In this document: in pieces, positions 9,501-15,875 of the stretch
Numbering within the stretch: position 1 is the first letter of the stretch
Layout of the letters: each line of letters begins with the position of its first letter
Source of the DNA: Oscillospiraceae bacterium
Lineage (GTDB): Bacteria; Bacillota; Clostridia; Oscillospirales; Oscillospiraceae
DNA: 33,119 nt
Direction: 5' to 3'
Assembly (NCBI GenBank): GCA_016293265.1
Contig: JAEDEN010000015.1
Location: forward strand, 1 to 33,119
The notes under the pieces: model-generated
Told to the model about the DNA's origin: nothing
The model's database searches: none
The model's input: only the letters and a program-made list of their open reading frames with translations
Made by a program: the position numbers and the translations under genes

Positions 9501-10085
9501 GAGGAAATCGCGGAAAAGGCAGCCCATACGCCCTACCTGCGGCCCCTGTCCCAGCCTAAATTCCGACGGGCGAGCCATGGCTTGCTTCCGGCAGAACGGG
9601 GCACGGCCACTCATCTGGTACTTCAGTTTTTGGATTTTTCCGACTTCGATGTTCCGGGCCAGGTGGAGAAGCTGCGCCTGCGCGCTCTTTTGACGCCGGA
9701 GCAGGCGGCCGCCGTGGATGTGGCGGCGCTGGAGCGCTTCCTGGCCTCCCCCTTGGCGGAAGAGATCCGAAGGGGGAAGAACCTCCATCGGGAGTACCGC
9801 TTCACGCTGCTGATGCCGGCGGTGGAGTATGACCCGGCGGCAGCGGAGGAGGATTCCATTTTGCTTCAGGGTGTTGTGGATTGCTGGTTTGAAACAGCCG
9901 ATGGCCTTACGGTGGTGGATTTCAAGACCGACCATGTCTTCACCGATGAAGACATCGAAAAAAGAGCCGCCCATTACCGCCCCCAGTTGACCGCCTACTC
10001 CCAGGCCCTGCAGCAGGTGCTGGAGAAAACCGTCAGCCGCCGGGTGTTGTGCTTCCTCTCCGCCGGGAAAACGGTGGATGTATGA
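6528..10085 (+). CDS. addA: ATP-dependent helicase/nuclease subunit A (AddA)
   Basis: Motor and nuclease subunit of AddAB, an SF1A UvrD/Rep-type helicase fused to a RecB-family nuclease. The 1185-residue product shows helicase motifs in order: Q motif LTPQQQAVVEN (about 5-15), Walker A SAAAGSGKT (23-31), Walker B VDEYQDTN (about 398-405), GDVKQSIYRFR (about 425), LMSIHKSKGLEFP (about 770) and the arginine-finger motif YVAMTRPKEKL (about 845). The nuclease signature VVDFKTDH sits near residue 1129. It starts directly after the addB stop with GAGGAGGGAG as ribosome site. Length matches the family. No terminator follows, so some transcripts may run into rpmE. Confidence 0.97.
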   Translation: MALTLTPQQQAVVENRGGSLLVSAAAGSGKTKVLVERLFRYVTEEHCSVDDFLIITYTKAAAAELRSKIASELSHRMAEHPRDEHLKRQLLRVYQADIKTVDAFCTALVRENTHLLAKEGERHALTPDFRVLDENEAALVRERVLNRTLEGFYDTLDESKAQLADTLGAGRDDRALVQLVLEVYEKLQSHAYPSKWLEDSKAVWQDTCLTFDETPYAAELLAVIRRKAGHWAALLQSAAKRTELDEALSKGYGEKFRAVAYAFSHLEKAADWEDARARAATVVFPRLTTPKGRKDDGDIVALKRIWDGCKEDMKKLEELLEVSAEEAMEDIRAVAPAMTALLNLTAEFQSAYRAEKLRMNAADFSDQEHLALELLVGEEGAPTELGLQVSARYREILVDEYQDTNEIQNAIFRAVSRNGQNIFTVGDVKQSIYRFRLADPTIFLGKYNRFRSYEEAEEGEERKILLTKNFRSRREILESTNFIFENILSREMGEMEYGEDEALHFGAEYYPPREDCATEFHLIAAHRKSPEISHPVKRLTAEARFVARRIQELLEEGYPVTDGDGTLRPCRSEDIVILMRSPGSRAAAFAEALAERNIPCSFEESGDFFSTMEISVTMGLLAVVDNPRQDVPLISVLRSPVFGFTPDRLAEIRGKDPGGDFYDAVKADGGEDCGAFLETLSELRHAARDMSVHRLVWHMYNKLNLLGIFGAMEEGAKRRENLIAFSRHAEKFESNGYRGLFAFMTQLRRLVESGQAPSTKAAAAVNGVRLMSIHKSKGLEFPIVFLADLDHAFSRQDFDTAVLVHPGLGLGPRCVDLKRKIKYPTLARLAVEEKLRRENLAEEQRILYVAMTRPKEKLILVDSMYSAQQTLQKLCALASCPVMPETVAAAKNFGQWVLLPLLCRTESTPLRAYAEADVGDVDSSGTRQWQVFLHDSEEYRERPAAFHSEEWGEKKESTFDPELLSFRYPYRRETLLPAKLTATQLKGRALDEEIAEKAAHTPYLRPLSQPKFRRASHGLLPAERGTATHLVLQFLDFSDFDVPGQVEKLRLRALLTPEQAAAVDVAALERFLASPLAEEIRRGKNLHREYRFTLLMPAVEYDPAAAEEDSILLQGVVDCWFETADGLTVVDFKTDHVFTDEDIEKRAAHYRPQLTAYSQALQQVLEKTVSRRVLCFLSAGKTVDV

Positions 10086-10122
10086 GAAAGACGAAATTCC
10101 TTGAAAAAATTTTAAAAAGGAC

Positions 10123-10151
10123 TTGCATTTCAAAATGGCGTGTGCTAAAAT
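10123..10151 (+). promoter_or_regulatory. Strong sigma-A promoter of rpmE
   Basis: TTGCAT (10123-10128), 17-base spacer, TAAAAT (10146-10151). The -35 context ACTTGCATTT is also found at the tRNA-Arg promoter (14174-14183), which fits growth-linked expression. Confidence 0.8.
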
Positions 10152-10204
10152 CACTGTTGCCTTTGTAAAAAGGAAGTTCAGTATGAAAGAGGTGAACGAG
10201 AGCA

Positions 10205-10408
10205 ATGAAGGAAGGAATCCATCCCAATTATCAGCAGACTACTATTACTTGCGCCTGCGGTAATGTGATTGAGACAGGTTCTACCAAGAAGGATATCAAG
10301 GTGGAAGTCTGCTCTAAGTGTCACCCCTTCTTCACTGGTAAGCAGAAGCTGGTGGATACCGGCGGACGCGTGGCCAAGTTCAACAAGAAGTTCGGCCTGG
10401 AGAAGTAA
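10205..10408 (+). CDS. rpmE: Large ribosomal subunit protein bL31
   Basis: A 67-residue L31 protein of the 50S subunit, part of the bridge between subunits. It opens with KEGIHPNY and carries the zinc-binding set CxC (TCACGN, residues 16 and 18) and CxxC (VCSKCHPF), so this is the zinc-containing form rather than the zinc-independent paralogue. The C-terminus GRVAKFNKKFGL is typical. The start lies about eleven bases after GAGGTG. The gene is monocistronic, with its own promoter (10123-10151) and a strong terminator. Confidence 0.97.
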   Translation: MKEGIHPNYQQTTITCACGNVIETGSTKKDIKVEVCSKCHPFFTGKQKLVDTGGRVAKFNKKFGLEK

Positions 10409-10416
10409 GTCGGCTA

Positions 10417-10450
10417 AAAGGTCTGCTGCATTTGCAGCAGACCTTTTTTT
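10417..10450 (+). terminator. Intrinsic terminator of rpmE
   Basis: AAGGTCTGCTGCA pairs with TGCAGCAGACCTT around TTT, followed by seven T residues (10444-10450). Confidence 0.93.
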
Positions 10451-10451
10451 A

Positions 10452-10480
10452 TTTACTTTTTTCAAAAAAGCTCATATACT
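10452..10480 (+). promoter_or_regulatory. Promoter of the flavin reductase-hflX-yigZ unit
   Basis: TTTACT (10452-10457), 17-base spacer, TATACT (10475-10480), directly after the rpmE terminator and 31 bases before the next start codon. Confidence 0.65.
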
Positions 10481-10511
10481 GATAGGGAACTGTATGAGAG
10501 GAGTGTCGCAC

Positions 10512-11021
10512 ATGAGTCTGCATCCTGTTGACTGTAAGACCCTGTCCCCAGAGGTTTTTCGCCTGTTCGGAACGCAAAATGCTTTGCTGACGGCAGGGGA
10601 CAGGACCGGACTGAACACCATGACCATTGGCTGGTGCCAGCTTGGCCGGATCTGGAACATCCCGGCCTGCACGGTATTCGTCCGCCCGGAGCGGTACACC
10701 TATGAATTTATGGAGGGGCACGATTATTTTAGCGTCGCGGTGCTTCCGGCTGGGCACCGGGAGGTGATGCAGCTTTGCGGCACGAAGAGCGGCAGGGAAG
10801 TAGATAAGGCGGCGGAATGCGGCCTTACAGTCCGCTATGGCGCGGGAGACGCCCCCTATTTTGAGGAAGCAGAGCTGGTGCTGGTGTGCAAAAAACTCTA
10901 TGCCCAGGATCTGGATGATTCCCATATCACCGACGGAGGCCCTGTCCGGCGCTTTTACAGCGGAGGCGAGGGCTGGCACCGCTTGTATATCGGCGAGGTC
11001 GTGGAGGCATATACGAAATAA
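10512..11021 (+). CDS. Flavin reductase-like FMN-binding split-barrel protein
   Basis: A 169-residue protein resembling the flavin reductase-like domain family (FMN-binding split barrel). Visible family features are the N-terminal LLTAGDRTGLNTMTIGW, which would hold the flavin phosphate, then VFVRPERYTYEFME and YFSVAVLP. The substrate is unknown; relatives include NAD(P)H:flavin oxidoreductases and small FMN proteins. It is soluble with no signal peptide. The start chosen is ATG at 10512 behind GAGAGGAG; an upstream in-frame extension overlaps rpmE and its terminator and is not credible. hflX follows after 20 bases, so the two are probably co-transcribed. Confidence 0.82.
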   Translation: MSLHPVDCKTLSPEVFRLFGTQNALLTAGDRTGLNTMTIGWCQLGRIWNIPACTVFVRPERYTYEFMEGHDYFSVAVLPAGHREVMQLCGTKSGREVDKAAECGLTVRYGAGDAPYFEEAELVLVCKKLYAQDLDDSHITDGGPVRRFYSGGEGWHRLYIGEVVEAYTK

Positions 11022-11041
11022 GACGGCAAGGAGTTAAACGT

Positions 11042-12319
11042 ATGCGGGAAGAAGCCCGGGTTCGGGATAAAGTGGTACTGGTGGGATTGAATTCCCCGGT
11101 GCTGAAAAAAGAAGAAAACGCCGATGAGGATACGCTGGAGGAGCTTTCCGCGCTGGTGGAGACGGCCGGCGGCGAGACGGTGGGCATGGTGCTGCAAAAC
11201 CGCGGGACGCCGGACCCCCGCACTTTCATCGGCGAAGGAAAGGTGGCGGAGGTTCAGCTTTACTGTGAGAATGTGGGCGCCACCATGGTGATTTTTGATA
11301 ACGATCTTTCCCCCTCTCAGATGCGGGTATTGACGGAGATGCTGGGAGTGCAGGTGCTGGACCGCTGCGGACTGATTCTGGATATCTTCGCCCAGCGGGC
11401 CAAGACAAAGGAGGGCCGGCTCCAGGTGGAGCTTGCCCAGTACCACTATCTGTTGCCCCGGCTTGTGGGTATGTGGACACACCTGGAACGCCAGGCCGGT
11501 ACCAGCGGCAAGGGGCCAATCGGCTCCAAAGGCCCCGGCGAGACCCAGTTGGAAACCGACCGCCGCCATATCCGCCGCAAGATCGACAAGCTCCGGGAGG
11601 ATCTGGAGGATGTACGCAGGGTACGCGCCACCCAGCGCCAGCAGCGCCGGAAGAATGAGATCCCGGTGGTTGCCATCGTGGGCTATACCAACGCCGGCAA
11701 GTCTACGCTTTTGAACCATCTCACCGGTGCCGGTATTCCCGCCAACAACCGCCTCTTCGATACCCTGGATACCACCAGCCGCCTTCTGACGGTCAGTGAT
11801 ACGCTGGACGTGGTCATTTCCGATACCGTGGGCTTCATCCGCAAGCTCCCCCATCAGCTTGTGGAGGCCTTCAAGGCAACGCTGGAGGAGCTGGAATATG
11901 CGGACCTTGTGCTCCATGTGATTGATGTTTCCAACCCGGAATGGCAGATCCAGGCCCAGGTGGTGGAAAGCCTGATCCTGGAGCTTGGAGCAGGGGATCT
12001 GCCCCGTATCGACGTGTTCAATAAAGCGGATCTTCTCCCGCCGGGTGAGATCATGCCCCGGGGTGAGAATATCTGCACCATTTCCGCCCGCACCGGCCAG
12101 GGCGTGGATACGCTGCTGGCTATGATCGACCGGATGCTGGACAAGGGTACCCGGCGTGTGAAACTCCACCTGCCCTACGACAAGGGCGGCCTTCTGGATA
12201 TGCTGTACCGGGAGGCGAAGGTGGAGAGCGTGGATTACGGTGCTACCATCGACATCACGGCGGTTTGTAATCCCCGGGTATTGGGACAGGTACAGCCCTT
12301 CCTTGAGGGCGGCGAGTGA
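11042..12319 (+). CDS. hflX: GTPase HflX
   Basis: Ribosome-binding GTPase that splits stalled or heat-damaged 70S ribosomes. The 425-residue product has the HflX N-terminal domain (RGTPDPRTFIGEGKVAE), the linker signature GPGETQLETDRR before a basic helix, then a TRAFAC GTPase domain: G1 GYTNAGKS at about 214-221, switch residues and G3 DTVGFIRKLPHQLVEAF near 260, and G4 NKAD near 326. The start follows AAGGAG by seven bases. It lies in an apparent operon with the flavin reductase-like gene upstream and the YigZ gene 28 bases downstream. Confidence 0.95.
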   Translation: MREEARVRDKVVLVGLNSPVLKKEENADEDTLEELSALVETAGGETVGMVLQNRGTPDPRTFIGEGKVAEVQLYCENVGATMVIFDNDLSPSQMRVLTEMLGVQVLDRCGLILDIFAQRAKTKEGRLQVELAQYHYLLPRLVGMWTHLERQAGTSGKGPIGSKGPGETQLETDRRHIRRKIDKLREDLEDVRRVRATQRQQRRKNEIPVVAIVGYTNAGKSTLLNHLTGAGIPANNRLFDTLDTTSRLLTVSDTLDVVISDTVGFIRKLPHQLVEAFKATLEELEYADLVLHVIDVSNPEWQIQAQVVESLILELGAGDLPRIDVFNKADLLPPGEIMPRGENICTISARTGQGVDTLLAMIDRMLDKGTRRVKLHLPYDKGGLLDMLYREAKVESVDYGATIDITAVCNPRVLGQVQPFLEGGE

Positions 12320-12347
12320 ATCCAAAGAGAGATAAAGGAGCAGCCCC

Positions 12348-12986
12348 ATGAGCGAATATCTGGTGCCCCACAGCGACGCGGAAAGTGAGTTTACGGAAAA
12401 GCGCTCCCGCTTCATCACCCATCTGTGGAAGGTGGAAAGTGAAGCGGAGGCCCGCGGGCGCATCGAAGAGATGAAAAAGAAATATTATGACGCCCGCCAC
12501 AACTGCTGGTGCTATCTGCTGCGGGAGGGGAATGTCGTCCGCTATTCCGATGACGGCGAGCCCCAGGGAACTGCCGGACAGCCCATGCTGAATGTGTTCC
12601 AGCGCCAGGGCGTGGTGAACGTGTGCTGTGTTGTGACCCGGTATTTCGGCGGTATTTTGCTGGGAGCCGGAGGTTTAACCCGGGCCTATACCAAGGGCGC
12701 GAAGGATGGTCTGGATGCCGCGGGAATCGCCCGCATGAGCCAGTGGACCTTATGGGACGTGGAGTGCACCTATCCGCTTTTCGAGCGGATGAAGCTGGAG
12801 ATCGCCGCCTGTAACGGCGTGGTCCGCCAGACGGACTACGGCGCGGACATCCTCATTCGGGCGGCTTTCCCGGCGGGAGGCGCGGAAGAATTCTCCACCC
12901 GGCTCAGAGAGCTTTCCGCCGGGCAGCTCACCATGCTGGAAGCGGGGGAGGAGTTCCTGCCCGGCCCCAGGGAAGAGCCCAAATGA
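12348..12986 (+). CDS. YigZ/IMPACT family protein
   Basis: A 212-residue member of the UPF0029/IMPACT (YigZ) family, found across bacteria and related to the N-terminal half of eukaryotic IMPACT. A translation-related role is suspected but unproven in bacteria. Family blocks are clear: EKRSRFITHL near the N-terminus, HNCWCYLL, SDDGEPQGTAGQPML and VTRYFGGILLGAGGLTRAY. The C-terminal part matches the second, smaller domain of the family. The ribosome site AAAGGAG lies seven bases before the start. Position after hflX suggests co-transcription; both would fit a ribosome or translation-stress setting. Confidence 0.92.
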   Translation: MSEYLVPHSDAESEFTEKRSRFITHLWKVESEAEARGRIEEMKKKYYDARHNCWCYLLREGNVVRYSDDGEPQGTAGQPMLNVFQRQGVVNVCCVVTRYFGGILLGAGGLTRAYTKGAKDGLDAAGIARMSQWTLWDVECTYPLFERMKLEIAACNGVVRQTDYGADILIRAAFPAGGAEEFSTRLRELSAGQLTMLEAGEEFLPGPREEPK

Positions 12987-13022
12987 AAGGGATCCGGAAG
13001 CGGAGCCGTTAAGCCGGAATGA

Positions 13023-13096
13023 ATTTGCGCTCGCTTGTCTTTGGCGTTGATGGCTACAGATTTCGGTGATTCCACCGGCCATGCTGAAAAGCAAAT
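13023..13096 (+). ncRNA. Candidate structured RNA or repeat element
   Basis: Nested pairings: closing stem ATTTGC (13023-13028) with GCAAAT (13091-13096); inner stem ATGGC (13050-13054) with GCCAT (13078-13082), stacked on CGGTG (13064-13068) with CACCG (13073-13077) around an ATTC loop, leaving a nine-base bulge. A transcript from the yigZ side would end at the terminator 13142-13169. The opposite strand reads as an open frame (SICFSAWPVESPKSVAIN) that I vaguely recall as a recurrent small hypothetical in related genomes, which would fit a conserved RNA or interspersed repeat rather than a protein. Unverified. Confidence 0.35.
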
Positions 13097-13141
13097 GGAT
13101 ACAACTATAATATTGAATATGCCTCCGGCAATCAACCATCG

Positions 13142-13169
13142 GACAGTCCCGGAAACGGGACTGTCTTTT
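13142..13169 (+). terminator. Intrinsic terminator downstream of yigZ
   Basis: GACAGTCCCG (13142-13151), GAAA tetraloop, CGGGACTGTC (13156-13165), then TTTT. It lies 155 bases after the yigZ stop. Confidence 0.75.
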
Positions 13170-13195
13170 ACTATGCAAAAAGCAAAATAATTTAA

Positions 13196-13345
13196 ACGCG
13201 CCTTTTCCCCGCCACTGCGGGGAAACCGGAAAGCTTCATGGGTACAGGCTTTTGCATATTATCGCGGTGCGCTGTGGGTGCATGGAGTTTTATGTCCTGA
13301 TGAAGTCCGGTTAGGCCCACCTTATTGGCATATAAACCGATAAAC
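13196..13345 (+). ncRNA. Candidate structured RNA with possible pseudoknot
   Basis: Hairpin CCCCGC-CACT-GCGGGG (13207-13222); a long-range helix in three blocks, AACCGG (13224-13229), CTTCAT (13234-13239) and CAGG (13245-13248) pairing in order with CCGGTT (13307-13312), ATGAAG (13300-13305) and CCTG (13296-13299); GTGGG inside that helix (13274-13278) can pair with CCCAC outside it (13316-13320), a pseudoknot; and a final hairpin TTATTGG / CCGATAA (13322-13343). I cannot match it to a riboswitch, 6S, SRP or RNase P consensus, and the transcribed strand is uncertain. Confidence 0.4.
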
Positions 13346-13353
13346 GATTCCTG

Positions 13354-13388
13354 AAAAAAGCAGCATGATCCTTTGGATCATGCTGCTT
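13354..13388 (-). terminator. Intrinsic terminator of the DivIVA-like gene
   Basis: AAGCAGCATGATCC pairs perfectly with GGATCATGCTGCTT; on the minus strand the hairpin is followed by TTTTTT. On the plus strand no T tract follows. Confidence 0.88.
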
Positions 13389-13441
13389 CTGAAAATATGA
13401 TACTGTTTTGCGGCACGCCGCAGGTGCCCGGCTCCGTTATT

Positions 13442-14068
13442 TCAGTGTTCCTCGCTGTCCTTGGCTTGCTGCAGGCGGTTTGCCAGTTCATTGAGTTCAC
13501 TGCCGGAACGGTCCATGACCCGGGGAAGCTGGGTCAGGTTGACTTCCACCTTGCGCAGCTCGCCGGTGACGTGGGAGGCGGCGCTTTCAAATGTGCTCAT
13601 CAGCGATTGATACTGGCCGCGGAAGAGGTCAACGGTCTTGCGAAGCTGTTCCGCGGTGGCCAGTTCCAGATCGTTCGCCCGCTTGCGGGCCTCGCACTCG
13701 ATGGAACCGATGCGCTCACGGAACTGGGCATAGGCGGAGGCGTCAGGACGCAGAGACTCCACCTCGGCTTCCAAGGCAGCCACACGGGCTTCCAGCGGCT
13801 TGAGGGGCTCCAGTGCCTCCCGGGCGGCGGTTTCCGCCGTAAGGCGTTCCTCCAGACCCTCTTTCTGCAGAGTGAGGGCATCCAGTTGAATCAGGAAGGA
13901 GTTGTTTTTCTTGGTCAGCTCCTCCACCTGGATGCGCAGGCGCTCATTTTCTTCCTGCAACTCCTTCTGGGCGTCAGCGGCCTGCTGGGCCGCCTGCTCG
14001 ATATAACGAATCACGTCCTGTTTGTCGAAACCGCCGAACGCTACGCTTTTAATGGGATAGTTTTCCAT
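13442..14068 (-). CDS. DivIVA-like coiled-coil cell division protein
   Basis: A 208-residue soluble protein. The N-terminus, SVAFGGFDKQDVIRYIEQAA, matches the short membrane- and pole-binding lead of DivIVA/GpsB-type proteins (F-x-G-[FY]-x-x-x-[DE]-V). Nearly all the rest is heptad-rich coiled coil of Glu, Leu, Gln and Ala (about residues 22-125 and again 130-205), with a break at LRPDASAYAQF. The role is probably as a scaffold for division or polar growth, by family analogy only. The ribosome site is weak (GGTGGG, seven bases upstream). The unit has its own promoter (14101-14129) and terminator, so it is monocistronic. Convergent to yigZ and divergent from tRNA-Arg. Confidence 0.75.
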   Translation of the reverse strand: MENYPIKSVAFGGFDKQDVIRYIEQAAQQAADAQKELQEENERLRIQVEELTKKNNSFLIQLDALTLQKEGLEERLTAETAAREALEPLKPLEARVAALEAEVESLRPDASAYAQFRERIGSIECEARKRANDLELATAEQLRKTVDLFRGQYQSLMSTFESAASHVTGELRKVEVNLTQLPRVMDRSGSELNELANRLQQAKDSEEH

Positions 14069-14100
14069 AAACCCACCACTTTCTTATGTATATGGTTGTC

Positions 14101-14129
14101 ATTTTACCATGAAATACGTCTTATGACAA
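14101..14129 (-). promoter_or_regulatory. Sigma-A promoter of the DivIVA-like gene
   Basis: On the minus strand TTGTCA (14129-14124), 17-base spacer, TAAAAT (14106-14101) with an extended TGG just upstream. Confidence 0.8.
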
Positions 14130-14175
14130 GGGTCGAGCTCCGTCAAAAAAATTTTTAAAAAAATGAAAAAAATAC

Positions 14176-14204
14176 TTGCATTTTAAAAAGAAGCGTGGTA
14201 ATAT
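14176..14204 (+). promoter_or_regulatory. Sigma-A promoter of tRNA-Arg
   Basis: TTGCAT (14176-14181), 17-base spacer, TAATAT (14199-14204). The preceding A-rich stretch could act as an UP element. Confidence 0.75.
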
Positions 14205-14243
14205 AACGTTGTTGTCCACGAGGGACACAAAAAAATCGGATAT

Positions 14244-14320
14244 GCGCCGTTAGCTCAGCTGGATAGAGCGTCTGGCTACGGACCAGAAGGCCGGGGGTTC
14301 GAATCCCTCACGGCGTACCA
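14244..14320 (+). tRNA. tRNA-Arg (anticodon ACG)
   Basis: A full cloverleaf of 77 bases with encoded CCA. Acceptor GCGCCGT pairs with ACGGCGT (a G-U pair at position 1-72); the D arm contains AGCTCAGCTGGATAGAGC; anticodon stem TCTGG / CCAGA holds the loop CTACGGA with ACG at 14278-14280; the T arm is GGGGGTTCGAATCCCTC. ACG is the anticodon normally edited to ICG by TadA to read CGU, CGC and CGA. It is a single-gene unit with its own promoter and terminator. Confidence 0.97.
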
Positions 14321-14324
14321 AAGA

Positions 14325-14357
14325 CCTCGAAGTCGAAAGATTTCGGGGTTTTTGTTT
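14325..14357 (+). terminator. Intrinsic terminator of tRNA-Arg
   Basis: CCTCGAA (14325-14331) pairs with TTCGGGG (14342-14348), one T-G pair, followed by TTTTTGTTTT. Confidence 0.8.
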
Positions 14358-14378
14358 TGTACAAGACAGGATCAGGGG

Positions 14379-14436
14379 TTGACATCCGGTACAGATTTTG
14401 GTACCAATAGTATGAAAAGTATGAAAAAGAATACTT
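14379..14436 (+). promoter_or_regulatory. Promoter and possible operator of abrB-glycosyltransferase
   Basis: A perfect TTGACA (14379-14384), 17-base spacer and TACCAA (14402-14407) with an extended TGG. The -10 is embedded in the palindrome TTGGTACCAA (14398-14407). Just downstream AAGTAT (14417-14422) and ATACTT (14431-14436) form an inverted repeat. Both symmetric sites are plausible targets for the AbrB-like product, which would be autoregulation (inference). Confidence 0.5.
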
Positions 14437-14455
14437 GTGGGAAAGAGGCGTCAGG

Positions 14456-14665
14456 ATGAAACAAACGAAAGGAAAAATTGCCGGTACGGTTCGGGTAGGG
14501 GAGAAGGGGCAGATCGTCATTCCGAAAGCCGCCCGTGCGCTGCTGGACATCCAGCCGGGAGATACGCTTTTGCTGCTGGCGGATGAGAAACGCGGCATCG
14601 CCATTACCAAGGACGATGTCCTTCTTCAGCAGTTCCGTGGGCTCTTGGGGGAGGATGAGGCTTGA
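14456..14665 (+). CDS. AbrB/MazE-family transcriptional regulator
   Basis: A 69-residue single-domain SpoVT-AbrB protein. It has the swapped-hairpin DNA-binding core GTVRVGEKGQIVIPKAAR followed by LDIQPGDTLLLLADEKRGIAI, and a short C-terminal helix. Such proteins act as dimers or tetramers on AT-rich or palindromic DNA. The start is ATG at 14456, seven bases after GAGG; a TTG 21 bases upstream is less likely. No toxin gene of the MazF or PIN type is next to it, so an antitoxin role is unlikely. The stop overlaps the glycosyltransferase start by one base (TGATG), so the regulator and enzyme are translationally coupled. Confidence 0.88.
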   Translation: MKQTKGKIAGTVRVGEKGQIVIPKAARALLDIQPGDTLLLLADEKRGIAITKDDVLLQQFRGLLGEDEA

Positions 14666-15843
14666 TGAAGCGCATTGTCTTTTTCTCTATCCCCGCCTGG
14701 GGACATACGAACCCCACGGTGGAGGTTGTGCGTGAACTGGTGCGGCGGGGAAATGCGGTGCGTTACTATACCTTTGCCCCCTTCCGGGAGAAGCTGGAAG
14801 GGGCCGGCGCGGAAGTTATCCTTTGCGACGGTTTTCTTCCGCCCGCACCGGCTGACCTGGATGAACGCATGGGCAAAGACTTTTCACTCCTCATTAAAAT
14901 GGTTACGGATACCACCTTGGCCATGGATGAAAAGGTGATGGGCGAGCTGAAGCTGTTTCGCCCCCATGTGATCGTATCGGATTCCGTGTGCTTTTGGGGC
15001 AAGCTTTTTGCACGCAAGCTTGGGGTTCCCTATGTCTGCTCCACTACCACGTTTGCCTTCAACCAGCATACGGCAAAGCTCATGAAACCCAAAGCGGGGG
15101 AAATGCTGTACTCCCTTCTGGGCTTTCCGCGCATCAGCCGTTGTATGGCAAGGCTCCGGCGCCACGGATATAAGGTGGAAAAATTTCTTGATCTGATCCA
15201 GAACGACAACGAAACAGATACCATTGTCTATACGTCTCCCCGGTTTCAACCCATGGCGGAGACCTTTTCCCGGCGCTATGCCTTCGTGGGACCATCTCTT
15301 CCCCACTTGCCCGAGGAAGAAGCCTCCAAATCCCGCCCGCTGATCTACATTTCCCTGGGCACCGTCATGTTCGACCAGCCGGATTTCTTCCGCCGCTGTG
15401 TGGAAGGGCTTGCCGGGCTGGACGCCGATGTGATTTTGTCCACCGGAAGGGAAGGGGATTTTTCCGCACTGCCTGAGAACATGAAAGCCTACCCGCGGGT
15501 AGATCAGCTGGAGGTTTTGCGCCGTGCGGATCTCTTTGTGACCCACTGCGGCATGAACAGCGCCAACGAAGCGATCTGGTTTGGTGTTCCCACGGTACTT
15601 TACCCTCAGCAGAGCGAGGAGACCGCCGTAGCGGACCGGATGGAGGAGCTTGGACTGGGTGTGCGGCTGAAAAGCGATGCTCCGGAGGCGATCCGCGGCG
15701 CCGTGGAGACGGTTTTGCGGGAACCACGTTACCGGGAGAATACCAGGCGCCTTTCCCGGGAGTTTCGATGCCTGGGCGGCGCCGAAGCGGCGGCTGACAA
15801 GATCGAGAGTATGGCGGAAGCAGATGAAACCACAGCATTATAA
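14665..15843 (+). CDS. GT1-family (MGT/UGT-like) glycosyltransferase
   Basis: A 392-residue GT-B fold enzyme of the family that contains macrolide and other UDP-sugar-dependent glycosyltransferases. The N-terminus, RIVFFSIPAWGHTNPTVEV, is the typical acceptor-domain start. The C-terminal nucleotide-sugar site is visible as YISLGTVM, then THCGMNSANEAIWFGVPTV and LYPQQSEE, which matches the HCG-x-N-S-x-x-E donor motif with Q in place of the usual Q/D at the end. Acceptor is unknown; antibiotics, lipids or host and plant phenolics are all possible. It is cytosolic. Translationally coupled to the AbrB-like gene, which suggests conditional expression. Confidence 0.88.
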   Translation: MKRIVFFSIPAWGHTNPTVEVVRELVRRGNAVRYYTFAPFREKLEGAGAEVILCDGFLPPAPADLDERMGKDFSLLIKMVTDTTLAMDEKVMGELKLFRPHVIVSDSVCFWGKLFARKLGVPYVCSTTTFAFNQHTAKLMKPKAGEMLYSLLGFPRISRCMARLRRHGYKVEKFLDLIQNDNETDTIVYTSPRFQPMAETFSRRYAFVGPSLPHLPEEEASKSRPLIYISLGTVMFDQPDFFRRCVEGLAGLDADVILSTGREGDFSALPENMKAYPRVDQLEVLRRADLFVTHCGMNSANEAIWFGVPTVLYPQQSEETAVADRMEELGLGVRLKSDAPEAIRGAVETVLREPRYRENTRRLSREFRCLGGAEAAADKIESMAEADETTAL

Positions 15844-15875
15844 ATAAGGTGATGTTGGAAAAAGAAAATGAAAAA

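Larger units (their letters stand above)
12987..13441. other. 455-base intergenic region with two folded elements
   Basis: No credible protein gene. From left to right it holds a structured element (about 13023-13096), a good TATAAT box at 13106-13111 with a poor -35 (CTGAAA, 13084-13089), a plus-strand terminator (13142-13169), a second structured element (about 13196-13345) and a minus-strand terminator (13354-13388). The span is too long to be only the 3' ends of two convergent genes. Confidence 0.6.

Noticed and set aside
12836..13135. 99-codon minus-strand frame in the yigZ 3' region
   Set aside because: It overlaps yigZ and a well-folded intergenic element; treated as antisense of a possible RNA, not a protein gene.
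13201..13240. CCGCCACTGCGGGG resembling part of a cobalamin riboswitch
   Set aside because: The B12 box (AGCCAGGAGACC-like) and the other conserved blocks are absent, and no B12 gene follows.
13290..13312. CTGATGA next to GAAA-containing sequence, suggesting a hammerhead ribozyme
   Set aside because: The CTGATGA bases are better used in the ATGAAG/CTTCAT helix, and the required order of core boxes and a cleavage site is not present.
14435..14665. AbrB-like gene as an antitoxin
   Set aside because: No toxin gene of any common type is adjacent; the partner is a glycosyltransferase.
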